A stretch of 58,227 nt of DNA from Planctomycetota bacterium (GCA_022566535.1 JADFIR010000016.1:1-58227), one strand, 5' to 3'. Positions 1 to 8,415 are shown, counted from the stretch's first letter. Notes: a model not told the origin generated them from the letters alone. Made by a program: numbers and translations.

Positions 1-147
1 CCAGCCGAGGGAGCCCATCCGTACAAGCAGGATCTGAGAGATCTGGAGTTTCACCTCCTCGAGACGGGCCACTTCGCGCTCGAGGAAGACGGTGACGCGA
101 TCGCCGAGCTGATCCGGTCGTTTCTCACCCGGAAGGTTCCCCGCTGA
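1..147 (+). CDS. Alpha/beta hydrolase, C-terminal end (cut by window edge)
   Basis: Frame 1 is open from the first base to a TGA at 145-147 and gives 48 residues. The text '[17 protein letters not shown]' is the C-terminal active-site His region of haloalkane-dehalogenase-like alpha/beta hydrolases, where the His of 'TGHFALE' closes the catalytic triad. The rest of the gene lies outside the window. The substrate cannot be told from this piece. It matters for the neighbourhood because an N-terminal fragment of the same kind of hydrolase is found at 1198-1482, fused to another gene. The family is clear from the tail; the exact enzyme is not. Confidence 0.7.
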   Translation, partial: PAEGAHPYKQDLRDLEFHLLETGHFALEEDGDAIAELIRSFLTRKVPR

Positions 148-203
148 CCGCTGGTCAGGAGGCAGTGTCCGCGCCACCATTGGCGTAGGCTAAGTGCAGA
201 AGG

Positions 204-246
204 TGTCAGGCGTTGCGGTCAAGATAATCATCCTGACATTTTTTCT
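204..246 (+). terminator. Rho-independent terminator after the hydrolase
   Basis: A perfect 7-bp inverted repeat (TGTCAGG at 204-210, CCTGACA at 232-238) encloses a 21-nt loop and is followed directly by six T residues and then CTT. It sits 57 nt after the hydrolase stop and before the SDR gene, so it would end the upstream transcript. The long loop makes it weaker than a textbook terminator. Confidence 0.55.
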
Positions 247-351
247 TCCTTCTGACGTCTCCTCCCTCGGTCTGAGCAGCCCAACCGGGCTCGTCGCGGC
301 TTTCACCGTTTTGAAATCGACAAGCAGTCAACACATTCAAGGAGCCCTACG

Positions 352-1149
352 ATGAGTGCTATCCAAGAAAACAAGACCGTCATCGTCACCGGGGCCGGCA
401 GCGGCATTGGCTACGCTGTCGCGGAGGCCTTTCTCAAGCGCGGCGCCAACGTCGTCCTCAACGGGCGCACCGAATCGAAGCTGCAAGATGCCGCAAAGCA
501 GCTCGGGCATTCGGACCAGATCGCGATTGCACCCGGTGACATCACACTGGCCCAGACCGGCCAACAGCTCGTGGATGCCGCGGTTGACCGATTCGGACGA
601 CTCGACGTGCTTTTCAACAACGCGGGCATCTTTGAGGCCAAGCCATTCACTGACTACAGCGCCGATGAGCTGGATGCCAATCTCAGCTATCTTCGCGGCA
701 CGTTTCTCGGATCGCAGGCGGCGGCCCAACAGATGCGACGCAACGGCGGCGGAGCGATCATCAACATCACGACGATCCTCGCGCTCTTCGGCGTCAAGGC
801 GATTCCATCCAGCGCGCCAATTGCAGCCAAGGGAGGCATCATCGCGCTTACGAAAAGTCTGGCCATTGAGCTGGCGCCAGACAATATCCGCGTGAATGCG
901 GTGGCACCGGGGATCGTCCCCACGCCGCTATACGGCGACTTGAGCGACGAGCAGCGGGAGGCGCTCCACGCGATGCAGCCGCTGGGTCGCTACGGCGAGG
1001 TGAGCGATATCGCCGACGCCGTGCTGTACCTGGCCAACGCCTCGTGGGTCACCGGAGTCATTCTGCCGGTGGACGGTGGCGTTGCGGCCGGGGGCGACGG
1101 AACCTCGCACGTTGACCAGCCTGCCGAAACTGCCTCGGCCACCGCGTGA
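352..1149 (+). CDS. SDR-family protein lacking the catalytic Tyr
   Basis: 265 residues with a Rossmann fold of the classical short-chain dehydrogenase/reductase type. The cofactor motif TGAGSGIG is at residues 13-20 and NNAG at 89-92. The lysine of the YxxxK active site is present (K160), but the Tyr position is Pro156 (text 'SSAPIAAKGG'). Classical SDR catalysis needs that Tyr, so this protein may be a non-classical or non-catalytic member; I recall other SDRs with the same 'SAPxAxK' text, which suggests a real subfamily rather than a sequencing error. The start is supported by AAGGAG 8 nt upstream. It lies between the two hydrolase fragments and upstream of a SnoaL-like gene. Substrate unknown. 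Confidence 0.85.
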   Translation: MSAIQENKTVIVTGAGSGIGYAVAEAFLKRGANVVLNGRTESKLQDAAKQLGHSDQIAIAPGDITLAQTGQQLVDAAVDRFGRLDVLFNNAGIFEAKPFTDYSADELDANLSYLRGTFLGSQAAAQQMRRNGGGAIINITTILALFGVKAIPSSAPIAAKGGIIALTKSLAIELAPDNIRVNAVAPGIVPTPLYGDLSDEQREALHAMQPLGRYGEVSDIADAVLYLANASWVTGVILPVDGGVAAGGDGTSHVDQPAETASATA

Positions 1150-1197
1150 CGCGCTCGCGACTATCCAGTCTACCACCCTAAACAGAGGAGCAATGCA

Positions 1198-1869
1198 ATG
1201 ATTTCTTCAACTACCATCTTCAAACTCGTCGTGGCCGCGTCGCTCGCAACGGCACTTGGGGCAGCGCTCGCAACGCTCAGCGCCCAACGCGCGGAAGCGG
1301 CCGCTTCAGGTTCTCCGCAAGACAGTCGAACGACGGCCGACGACGCCGACCGCACAATGTTTCACCGCACGATCAAAATCGACGGCCTGGACATCTTCTA
1401 TCGCGAGGCCGGACCCGCAGACGCTCCGACCATCCTTCCGCTGCACGGGTTACCGACCGACTCGACAACGAAAGGAGACTCCATGACCGATACCGACCGA
1501 CGCGAGATCCAGACGGTTCTCGACCGCTATGAGAAGGCACTCAACGCCTCGGACGTCGACGCCGTGATCGAACTCTACGCCGATGACGGGGTCTTCATGC
1601 CCTCGTCGGCTCCCACCGCGGTGGGTATCGAGAGCGTGCGTGCGGCCTACGAACACGTCTTCACCACGATCAAGCTGAACATCGCCTTCACTGTAGAGGA
1701 GATCGTCGCCGACCGCTCAATCGCCTTCGCCCGCACTGGCTCGAAGGGGACGGTGACCGTTCTCGCCGACGGCACGACTGCTCCTGAGGAGAATCGCGAG
1801 CTCTTCATTTTCCAGAAGGAAGATGGCGTCTGGAAGATCGCCCGCTACATGTTCAACAAGACCTCTTGA
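1198..1869 (+). CDS. Signal peptide and hydrolase N-terminus fused to SnoaL-like protein
   Basis: One open frame of 223 residues made of two unrelated parts. Residues 1-34 are a signal-peptide-like segment and residues about 55-86 are the first strands of an alpha/beta hydrolase ('KIDGLDIFYREAGPADAP', then LHGLPT with the oxyanion HG). The hydrolase stops there. From Met96 (ATG at 1483, preceded by AAAGGAGA) comes a complete 128-residue SnoaL/SgcJ-like domain ('VLDRYEKALNASDVDAVIEL'), a cone-shaped fold used by small isomerases, hydrolases and proteins of unknown role. The likely functional product is 1483-1869; the longer start at 1198 also has a good ribosome site (GAGGAG). I infer an internal deletion in a hydrolase gene that brought its 5' end next to the SnoaL gene. 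Confidence 0.7.
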   Translation: MISSTTIFKLVVAASLATALGAALATLSAQRAEAAASGSPQDSRTTADDADRTMFHRTIKIDGLDIFYREAGPADAPTILPLHGLPTDSTTKGDSMTDTDRREIQTVLDRYEKALNASDVDAVIELYADDGVFMPSSAPTAVGIESVRAAYEHVFTTIKLNIAFTVEEIVADRSIAFARTGSKGTVTVLADGTTAPEENRELFIFQKEDGVWKIARYMFNKTS

Positions 1870-2062
1870 TCCCAGCGAATCTCGAACAAACGTTTCAAAG
1901 GGACGACTGGCTGGGCTGCTCAGTATCACAGCGTATTGCAGGGGTGGAAGCAGCTCATCACTGTCCAACAGGAGAAATGATGATGCCAACCGATGCATGG
2001 GAAGGCAGCCTGACTAGGGCGGCCGCGTGCCCAGGAAATCGGGTGCGCTACAGGAGGGGGTT

Positions 2063-2863
2063 ATGACAGCTAGACTGCTAGTTCTTCTATCGATTGCGTT
2101 GTCGACTACGTTTGGCTGCTCCAAACCAACTACCGGAATGGAAGTTGTGGCACGGATGACCGCAGCACATGGGGGGCTGGAGATATGGCGATCGGCACCG
2201 TCGGTGAGCTTCGAGGCCGCATTGCTACCCCCGGGTGCTGACTCCCCCTTGGTTCATCGAGTGACGGTGGAGCAGGGGCCACGTCGTGCCTACCTTGATT
2301 TCCCAGAGATGAATGCCCGGATTTCCTGGGACGGGGAGAAGGCTTGGAGCGAGAATTGGCAGGGTCCTTTCCCGCCTCGGTTCTTTGCGCTCCTCAGTTA
2401 CTACTTCATGAATCTCCCTTGGCTGGCGGCAGACCCTGGGGTGAACCTCAGTGAGTCAGGAACCGCCAGACTCTGGGACGATCCAACCGAATACATGACT
2501 GTGAAGCTGACGTTTGAGCCGGGCGTAGGAGATACACCCGACGACTACTACATTCTGTATGTTGATCCGAAGAGCTACCGACTTCGCGCGGCCGAATTGA
2601 CGGTCACCTATGCCGACGCCCTGCCGCCTGACATCGATGTGATGACGGAGATTATTGTGTACGAAGAGTTCGCGACAGTGGATGGACTTACGGTTCCGAC
2701 GAAATGCTCAGTTTATGGCAAAGACCGTTCGCTCTTCGCATCCTTCCCTGAGGTGCGGGACTGGTCATTCAGCAGGCCATTCGATGAATCGCGAATGGTG
2801 ATGCCTCCCAACGCAGTGCTCGATACCTCCAGTGCCATCCGGCCAACCAAGACATCTGAGTAG
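2063..2863 (+). CDS. Putative lipoprotein of unknown function
   Basis: 266 residues. I prefer the ATG at 2063 because AGGAGGGGG lies just upstream and it begins with a hydrophobic export signal ending in a cysteine ('LSTTFGC'), suggesting a lipoprotein. An upstream start at 2027 would spoil the signal. The mature part has no motif I recognise; alternating beta strands ('RRAYLDFPEMNARISWDGEK') resemble LolA/LppX-like lipoprotein-sorting folds, but this is an impression only. Base composition is visibly less GC-rich than the housekeeping genes, as in the next gene, which hints at a separate origin. Confidence 0.6.
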   Translation: MTARLLVLLSIALSTTFGCSKPTTGMEVVARMTAAHGGLEIWRSAPSVSFEAALLPPGADSPLVHRVTVEQGPRRAYLDFPEMNARISWDGEKAWSENWQGPFPPRFFALLSYYFMNLPWLAADPGVNLSESGTARLWDDPTEYMTVKLTFEPGVGDTPDDYYILYVDPKSYRLRAAELTVTYADALPPDIDVMTEIIVYEEFATVDGLTVPTKCSVYGKDRSLFASFPEVRDWSFSRPFDESRMVMPPNAVLDTSSAIRPTKTSE

Positions 2864-2908
2864 CCACGAGAGTGTGCTGTTTCCTTCATAAGAAAAGGGA
2901 GATAGGAC

Positions 2909-3289
2909 GTGAGGACGCTCATTTGCCCTACATGTGGCTGTTCCCTGGTGAGGCTGGGGATCAGCAAAGAGAAGTCGGTAACGAGCCGCTCCAATGGAAA
3001 GGAATATCACTTCTGTTGCCAGGGATGCGCCGACCTGTTCACTGCTGATCCAGCGAAGTACCTTGAGCAAACGAAGGACCTGGTTGTATGCCCAACTTGC
3101 TTGGCTGAAAAACCGATCACATCGGCCGTGACGATGAACATCGGTGGGCAGGAAGTTCACTTTTGCCGTTGTCCATATTGTGCAGAAGTGTTCCAGAAGA
3201 ATCCCAATTTTTACATTGATCGCCTGGAAGGGGTCATCCCGAACGAGGGTGTGCTTGACCATGACGGATGTTGTGTGAGGCCGGAGTAG
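2909..3289 (+). CDS. Double TRASH/YHS-type metal-binding protein
   Basis: 126 residues starting at GTG 2909 behind AAAAGGGAGA. Two similar Cys-rich units follow each other: CPTCG…FCCQGCADLF…PAKYL (residues 6-53) and CPTC…FCRCPYCAEVF…PNFYI (about 61-103). Each has the aromatic-Cys-x-x-Cys arrangement and the 'F..dP..Y' tail of TRASH/YHS domains, which bind metal ions in copper and heavy-metal handling proteins. The extra tail 'DGCCVRPE' adds two cysteines. No signal peptide, so cytoplasmic. The CopZ-type zinc-binding fragment directly downstream supports a role in metal trafficking or sensing. The metal cannot be told from sequence. Confidence 0.7.
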   Translation: MRTLICPTCGCSLVRLGISKEKSVTSRSNGKEYHFCCQGCADLFTADPAKYLEQTKDLVVCPTCLAEKPITSAVTMNIGGQEVHFCRCPYCAEVFQKNPNFYIDRLEGVIPNEGVLDHDGCCVRPE

Positions 3290-3340
3290 AAAGCCCTGGC
3301 TGAAATGAAACGATGGGTCACCGAGCCATCGTAGCCAGCG

Positions 3341-3601
3341 ATGTCACAATGTTGCGTCATACCTCACACGGGGTCCCCGCCAACTTGCCCGATGAATGGC
3401 CAAAGTACAAGACCTGTCGGGCGGAAGACCGTGGAGAGCCTGATCAAACCAGAGGCGAAGGCGAGCTTGACCCCGCAGCCCTGCTACTTCTGCAACGCCC
3501 CGGATTGCGACACAGTTTATGTCTCCGCCTTGGGCGATCACCTCGTCACCAAGGACATGCTGGCGGTGCGCGTGGTGGCGGGGCGTATTCGGCTCCCCTA
3601 G
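3341..3601 (+). CDS. Truncated CopZ-type zinc-binding domain protein
   Basis: 86 residues. The stretch 'RPVGRKTVESLIKPEAK' followed by CYFCNAPDCDTVY matches the N-terminal zinc-binding domain of CopZ-like copper chaperones, where the pattern is CP.C…V...T..S…FC..PDCDVVYF. In complete family members a CYCFG-type iron-sulfur or copper-binding part follows shortly after the 'VRV' strand. Here the frame runs into 'VAGRIRLP' and stops, so the second domain is missing. Its TAG stop lies inside the -10 element of ispG. No clear ribosome site precedes ATG 3341. I take it as the 5' half of a metal-handling gene broken where the ispG region begins. The family assignment is from memory of the motif. Confidence 0.55.
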   Translation: MSQCCVIPHTGSPPTCPMNGQSTRPVGRKTVESLIKPEAKASLTPQPCYFCNAPDCDTVYVSALGDHLVTKDMLAVRVVAGRIRLP

Positions 3602-3604
3602 AAT
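3599..3604 (+). promoter_or_regulatory. TAGAAT -10 element 8 nt before ispG start
   Basis: TAGAAT ends 8 nt before ATG 3613. There is no Shine-Dalgarno, so transcription would begin at or within about 2 nt of the start codon. One of nine such arrangements in this window. Confidence 0.5.
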
Positions 3605-3612
3605 CCGAGTCG

Positions 3613-4866
3613 ATGATCGCCAGACGCCCAACCCGACAGATCCGCCTGGGGGACGACCGCACCGGGATCGTGGCCATCGGCGGTGATGCGCCGGTGGTCG
3701 TGCAGACCATGACCGCCGGCTACACCTACGAGATCGACACCTGCGTGGCGGAGATCAACAAGCTCGCCGCCGCCGGGGCCGAGCTGGTCCGCGTGGCCGT
3801 GCCCCAGCGTAAGGACACCGAAGCGCTGGGTGAGATTCTCAACCAGACCTCGGTGCCCATCGTCGCCGACGTGCACTTTCATTATCAGCGAGCGCTGGAG
3901 GCAATCGAAGCAGGCGTGCACAAGGTCCGCCTCAACCCCGGCAACATCTCCGACCGCGAACAGGTCAACGCCGTCATCGACGCCTGCCGCGACGCGCACA
4001 TCCCCATCCGGGTCGGCGTCAACGAAGGGTCGATCATTGAGCGCAAAGATAAGCAACAGCGACTGAAAGAGCTCGGCCGATTCTTCTCCGAACACCGCCA
4101 CGGCCATCTGCTGGCCATCATGATCGCCAAGCTCGAAGAATATGTGGACATCTTTGACGCCAGGGACTTCCACGATATCTGCATCAGCGCCAAATCGATG
4201 GATGCGTCGCTGGTCATCGACGTCTACACCGAGATCTCGAAGCGTTTCGACTATCCGCTCCATCTGGGCGTAACCCATGCCGGGCCGAAGGAAACCGGCG
4301 CGATCCGCAGCGTTGTGGCACTGGGGACGCTGCTGGCCAACGGCATCGGCGACACGATCCGCATCAGCTACGCCAGCGATTCCGTCCATGAGGTTGAGGA
4401 CGCCCTGGAGATGCTGTACTGCCTGGGCCTGCGGCAGCGTCTCGGGGCCGAGCTGATCGCCTGCCCCACCTGCGGGCGCATTCAAGTGGACTTGTTCACA
4501 CTTGTGCAGGAAGTGCGAAAGAAGCTGGCCGATGATATTGAATTGCCGATCAAGGTTGCGGTGATGGGTTGTGTGGTCAACGGACCGGGCGAAGCGGAGG
4601 GGGCTGATGTCGCCGTGTTCGCAGGCAACCGGCGCGGGATCATCTACGTTCAGGGTGAGCGGGTCGCCAACGTACCCGAGCACGAGATTCTTGATCGTCT
4701 CTTGCAGGAGTGCCGCGTGTTCCAAGATCGGGTCGCGCGCGGCGAGGCCAAGCTCGGTGAGAAGACCGTCCAGATAGTCCCACCGGACCCGATCGGCGAG
4801 CTGGGCAGCGGCTTCGAGAAGATCGCGGCCGGTGCCGTCGAGCAGGTGACGGTTGGAAGGACGTGA
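3613..4866 (+). CDS. ispG: 4-hydroxy-3-methylbut-2-en-1-yl diphosphate synthase
   Basis: 417 residues. IspG (GcpE) reduces methylerythritol cyclodiphosphate to HMBPP in the MEP isoprenoid pathway, using a [4Fe-4S] cluster in the cytoplasm. The N-terminal TIM barrel starts with 'RQIRLGDDRTGIVAIGGDAP' and 'VVVQTMT'. The cluster ligands are in CPTCGR and the later 'VMGCVVNGPGEAEGADV' block. The frame is open upstream to 3313, but family homology begins at the ATG at 3613, which follows a -10-like hexamer, so I use that start. The stop is followed by the lipase gene region. With dxs and the prenyl synthase within 9 kb it forms a loose isoprenoid neighbourhood. Confidence 0.95.
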   Translation: MIARRPTRQIRLGDDRTGIVAIGGDAPVVVQTMTAGYTYEIDTCVAEINKLAAAGAELVRVAVPQRKDTEALGEILNQTSVPIVADVHFHYQRALEAIEAGVHKVRLNPGNISDREQVNAVIDACRDAHIPIRVGVNEGSIIERKDKQQRLKELGRFFSEHRHGHLLAIMIAKLEEYVDIFDARDFHDICISAKSMDASLVIDVYTEISKRFDYPLHLGVTHAGPKETGAIRSVVALGTLLANGIGDTIRISYASDSVHEVEDALEMLYCLGLRQRLGAELIACPTCGRIQVDLFTLVQEVRKKLADDIELPIKVAVMGCVVNGPGEAEGADVAVFAGNRRGIIYVQGERVANVPEHEILDRLLQECRVFQDRVARGEAKLGEKTVQIVPPDPIGELGSGFEKIAAGAVEQVTVGRT

Positions 4867-4971
4867 GTGGACCGATCTCACCACGGCTCGGAGCTCGCTG
4901 GGCCGCTGACATCGATCGCGCCGATGCGTTGGCCTTCGGGCCGTCGCAAGAAACTCAGGAGTCCCGGAACC

Positions 4972-5943
4972 ATGAGTCGATGGATTGGAATTGCCTTGGC
5001 GGCTGTGCTGCCGGCAGCAACGATGACGGGATGCTGCACCGCGCCTAAAGCACACGGCCAGAATCTCGGGAACACTAGAACCTCCGCCCAACGGTCGGCG
5101 GACCGCTCGGAGAATCCTTCGTTTCCGCTTTCGATCAGCGATGCAGAGGCAGTCCTGCGCGACATGCGCATGCATCCCAAGCCGCTGGAGCGTCCGGTCA
5201 TCGTGGCGGGGGGGATCTTCGATCCGGGCATCATCGCCCAGGGAATCGCGAGCAGGCTTCGCAGGGTGACGACCGACGGAGATCGGATAATCAGCGTCTG
5301 CTTCACCGGTTTCAGCGCCGACACGTTCGACGAATGTCGTGATCGCCTGATCGAGGCAATCGAACGGCGCTTCCCGAGCGACAATCCGGCGGAGACGGTC
5401 GAGGTTGATGTGATTGGGTTCTCAATGGGTGGATTGGTGGCCCGTCATGCCGCCCGCCCGCGCGAGGTTGCCGGCAAGCGGCTCAATGCTCGCCGCCTTT
5501 TCACGATCAGCACACCGCATCGCGGGGCCCGGCAGGCGGGACTGCCCACTTGGGATCAACGGACAATCGACATGCGGGCGGACTCTGCATTCCTGGCCGG
5601 CCTCGACACCGACCTGCCCCGGGCTGAGTATCAGCTCTATCCCTACGTGCGGCTCGGTGACATGATTGTGGGCCAAGAGAACGCCGCTCCGGTGGGCCAA
5701 AGACCGTGGTGGGTGCCCAACGCCCCGTTTGCGTTCGCCCATCTGGGGGCGGGAAATGACCGGCGCATACTCGCTGATATCGCCCGTCGCCTGCGGGGCG
5801 AGGCGCCGTTTGCGACCCACCCGCCCGCAGCGCTTCCCGTCGATGCCGCGTCAGTTAGACAGACGCAGGAACTTCATCATTCCTGGCCATTGCGTGGGTC
5901 TGATAGGCATCTCGAGACGTACAGGGGCGCAGACGGGCTATGA
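4972..5943 (+). CDS. Lipoprotein alpha/beta hydrolase (lipase/esterase-like)
   Basis: 323 residues. Start at ATG 4972 behind CAGGAG; the frame is open to a GTG at 4867 but only the inner start gives an export signal ending at Cys21 ('AATMTGC'). The nucleophile elbow GFSMGG (Ser151) follows a beta strand 'EVDVIGF', and 'STPHRGA' is the usual loop after the elbow in PGAP1-like and triacylglycerol lipases. A His in 'FAHLGAGNDRRI' near the C-terminus is the likely triad His. It probably acts on esters at the cell envelope. The substrate is unknown. Its last bases overlap the open frame preceding the pseudopilin gene. Confidence 0.8.
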   Translation: MSRWIGIALAAVLPAATMTGCCTAPKAHGQNLGNTRTSAQRSADRSENPSFPLSISDAEAVLRDMRMHPKPLERPVIVAGGIFDPGIIAQGIASRLRRVTTDGDRIISVCFTGFSADTFDECRDRLIEAIERRFPSDNPAETVEVDVIGFSMGGLVARHAARPREVAGKRLNARRLFTISTPHRGARQAGLPTWDQRTIDMRADSAFLAGLDTDLPRAEYQLYPYVRLGDMIVGQENAAPVGQRPWWVPNAPFAFAHLGAGNDRRILADIARRLRGEAPFATHPPAALPVDAASVRQTQELHHSWPLRGSDRHLETYRGADGL

Positions 5944-5999
5944 TGATCGGGCAGCCGGCTGCACACGCTTGGGGCGAAGCTCAACACCAGGAGCATCAG

Positions 6000-7016
6000 A
6001 TGAACAGGCGATGTGATGCGAACCGAGGATTCACGATCGTCGAGATACTGGTGGTGATCAGCATCATCGCCGTGTTACTAGGTCTGCTGCTTCCTGCCCT
6101 CTCGGGTGTGAAGAAACGAAGCCGAAAGGTGCAGGAGATCAACGCCATTCGGCAGGTGGGCATCGCCTGGAACCTGTATGCCAATGCCAACAATGAGGCA
6201 GCGCTCCCGGGCTATCTCGAAACGGCGGTGCAGGACTACTGGAAGGTAGGGTATGAGTACCCCGACGGGACGACGATACCCCCCGCCCCCGGGTACGGTG
6301 CCGGCGGTCGCAACATCGCCGGCCCGTGGACGTGGCGCCTGCTTCCCAACATGGACTACAACCACGAGATGGTCCACGGGTATCGTGACGAATCCGACTG
6401 GGATCTCCTTCAGATGGCGGGCGAGGGCAACGAGATCGCCAGGCACCCGGCGTTCGGCTACAACGCCTACTACGTCGGCGGGTGGTGGGAGATGGTGATG
6501 GTGGACTTCAGCGGCACCGCGATCCCCCGCTACCGCTTTTACAACGCAAGAGCAGATCTAAACGGCGATGGCACGATCGGTCCGGACGAGTACGCGTCCG
6601 TGGTTGCCCGCTCGATCCCCCAGATTAGGCGATCTTCGGAACTGGTGATCTTTTGCTCATCGGCGGAGCTGCCGCCAATGACGGCCGTCCAGTACCACAA
6701 GCTTGAGGATAACGTGCCCGGCTCGCATTTGGTGGTCCCGCCGTTCCTGGCCGAAGCGCCTCAGTGGATGACCGCCGGCGCCGGCGCCGGATTCGGCCCC
6801 GGGCACGGCCCAGGCGGCGTCATCCCGGTGCCGGGCTCTGGGGGTCCATCGACCTTGGAGGTGGTCGCGAACACGTCGGCGCCGATCGGTCGATATACTG
6901 GAAATGTCGCGGTTCTCTACGCGGACGGCCACAGCGACTCGCAGGCGCCCGGCACACTGGTCGATCAACGCAAGTGGATCAACATCGCAGACCAGGGCGC
7001 ATTTCAGCACCAGTAG
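6000..7016 (+). CDS. Type II secretion-like pseudopilin
   Basis: 338 residues starting at ATG 6000 behind CCAGGAG. The N-terminus 'RGFTIVEILVVISIIAVLLG' is a class III prepilin signal: cleavage after Gly, Glu at +5, then one long hydrophobic helix. The C-terminal part ends in 'RYTGNVAVLYADGHSDS', the usual end of planctomycete type II secretion-like prepilins ('…ADGH…'). Asp/Asn-rich text 'DLNGDGTIGPDEYASV' (about residue 185) is a calcium-binding EF-hand-like loop. Such proteins are numerous in planctomycetes and their individual roles are mostly unknown. No secretion machinery is nearby. Confidence 0.85.
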   Translation: MNRRCDANRGFTIVEILVVISIIAVLLGLLLPALSGVKKRSRKVQEINAIRQVGIAWNLYANANNEAALPGYLETAVQDYWKVGYEYPDGTTIPPAPGYGAGGRNIAGPWTWRLLPNMDYNHEMVHGYRDESDWDLLQMAGEGNEIARHPAFGYNAYYVGGWWEMVMVDFSGTAIPRYRFYNARADLNGDGTIGPDEYASVVARSIPQIRRSSELVIFCSSAELPPMTAVQYHKLEDNVPGSHLVVPPFLAEAPQWMTAGAGAGFGPGHGPGGVIPVPGSGGPSTLEVVANTSAPIGRYTGNVAVLYADGHSDSQAPGTLVDQRKWINIADQGAFQHQ

Positions 7017-7062
7017 TGATCACTCTGGCCAAGGCGCGTCGGAAGCAGCTCTTGTTCTTCCC

Positions 7063-8415
7063 CTATTGATCGGGGCGCGCCGGAATTTGCGGGACAAAGT
7101 GTTTCAGCTGCTGCCTGACCATTCGCCGGATGCTTTGCAACTGGTCGGCGGGGATCGATGTTTGCGCCAAATCTACCTCAATAGCTGTCAGCCACTGTAC
7201 ACCGCCGGGATGATATCCCAGTTGTTCGGCCAAGCGCTCGGCCATGTCGGGCATGTGGCCGGCGCCGTACAGGACCGCGATCGAATCCACCTCTGGCTCG
7301 CGCTGTAGGATCGCTTTGAGCTGGTCCAGCACGACCTGATTGCGCTGATTGACGATGACCTCCTTGAATCCGCGGCCGAATTGGTCCAAGCTGTGTTTGA
7401 GCACCGCCTGATCACCCAGCAGCTCGATGAGCACAACTTTCAATGCATCGGAAATGGCGCCTTCGAAGAACACATCGGCAGCCTGAATCAATCGAAGGAA
7501 AAGGACCGCGAGCCTGCCCGGCAATGAGGTTCCGGACAAACTGCCACTGATCGGAACAAAATCAACGCCCTCTTCTCGCATCGCCTGCTCCAGCTGATCC
7601 ATCGCCATGTCGCTGGATCGGAAACTCGCCCGGTCGTATTCCAAGGCCTCAAGCTGAAACTCGAGCCCCAATGCCCTAGCGAGCTCAGCTTGAAGGTTGT
7701 CGTCCGCTAGGCCAAGCGCCGCAGGGTGTATCGAATCCGCCCCACCAAGGTGCAGGTCGGCATTGATGCCGTTCCCATCCGGCCGGCTATCGGCTCCCAA
7801 GCTGACCAGGTCAAAATCCTGCCCATCATCTTCGACCCGATATGACACCTTCGCACCCCAGGCGTCCACCTGGGCGGTCATCAGCCATTCCTCCATTCGC
7901 GGATCGTGCTCGGCCGCGAAGCGAATCAGCTCGTCGACATCACGGGGATACAGCTGTCGAGCCGCGTGGTGGGCCACAGCGACACCGGCGATGAATTGCA
8001 TGGCTGCCTTGGTGCTCTGGATGCGCTGCTGGTCGTTGGCGCCGCCCGCTCCGCCGGCGCCCGGCGGCTTGACCGATTCATACAATACAACCTCATGCTG
8101 ATCCAGTAATTCCTGCACCGCAGCGTACAACTGCTTCTCGCCGATATGGGCCACGGCAATCAGGGCGATGGTCGGCCCCCCGACTGATTCGGGATCCCTC
8201 CGCGCGAAGGTCCGGGCCGCAACCTGTAAGGCGATGGTTCTGCCCGGGTCCTCGACGACACGCATGTAGCGATCGCTCGGGTTGGCACTGTCCTGCGCAT
8301 TGGAATCCGCCGGTTTGATGAATCCCATGCCAGAGGCCAACGTCGCGGCGCCGAGACACCCCAAAAGACCTCTGCATAATCGAACCCCGTCTTCACTCAT
8401 CCCGGGTTTCCTCAT
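7063..8415 (-). CDS. TraB-family protein with embedded GspG-like domain
   Basis: 450 residues from ATG 8415, 13 nt after the exbB stop; earlier starts would overlap exbB. After a signal-like N-terminus the TraB/GumN-type fold begins ('TIALIAVAHIGEKQLYAAV', 'EVVLYESVKPPG'), and it resumes at 'ELARALGLEFQLEALEYDRA' and ends with 'SIAVLYGAGHMPDMAERLAE', the His-containing GAGH motif of the family. Between the two parts, about residues 150-235, lies text like the C-terminal domain of the type II pseudopilin GspG: 'DAWGAKVSYRVEDDGQDFD', 'LVSLGADSRPDGNG', 'NADL'. TraB-like proteins may be membrane-associated proteases, but function is uncertain. Probably co-transcribed with exbB. Confidence 0.75.
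   Translation of the reverse strand: MRKPGMSEDGVRLCRGLLGCLGAATLASGMGFIKPADSNAQDSANPSDRYMRVVEDPGRTIALQVAARTFARRDPESVGGPTIALIAVAHIGEKQLYAAVQELLDQHEVVLYESVKPPGAGGAGGANDQQRIQSTKAAMQFIAGVAVAHHAARQLYPRDVDELIRFAAEHDPRMEEWLMTAQVDAWGAKVSYRVEDDGQDFDLVSLGADSRPDGNGINADLHLGGADSIHPAALGLADDNLQAELARALGLEFQLEALEYDRASFRSSDMAMDQLEQAMREEGVDFVPISGSLSGTSLPGRLAVLFLRLIQAADVFFEGAISDALKVVLIELLGDQAVLKHSLDQFGRGFKEVIVNQRNQVVLDQLKAILQREPEVDSIAVLYGAGHMPDMAERLAEQLGYHPGGVQWLTAIEVDLAQTSIPADQLQSIRRMVRQQLKHFVPQIPARPDQ

Noticed and set aside
3598..5175. Long minus-strand open frame of 525 codons
   Set aside because: It is the reverse complement of ispG and has the low-complexity His/Arg/Asp composition of an antisense frame in GC-rich DNA.
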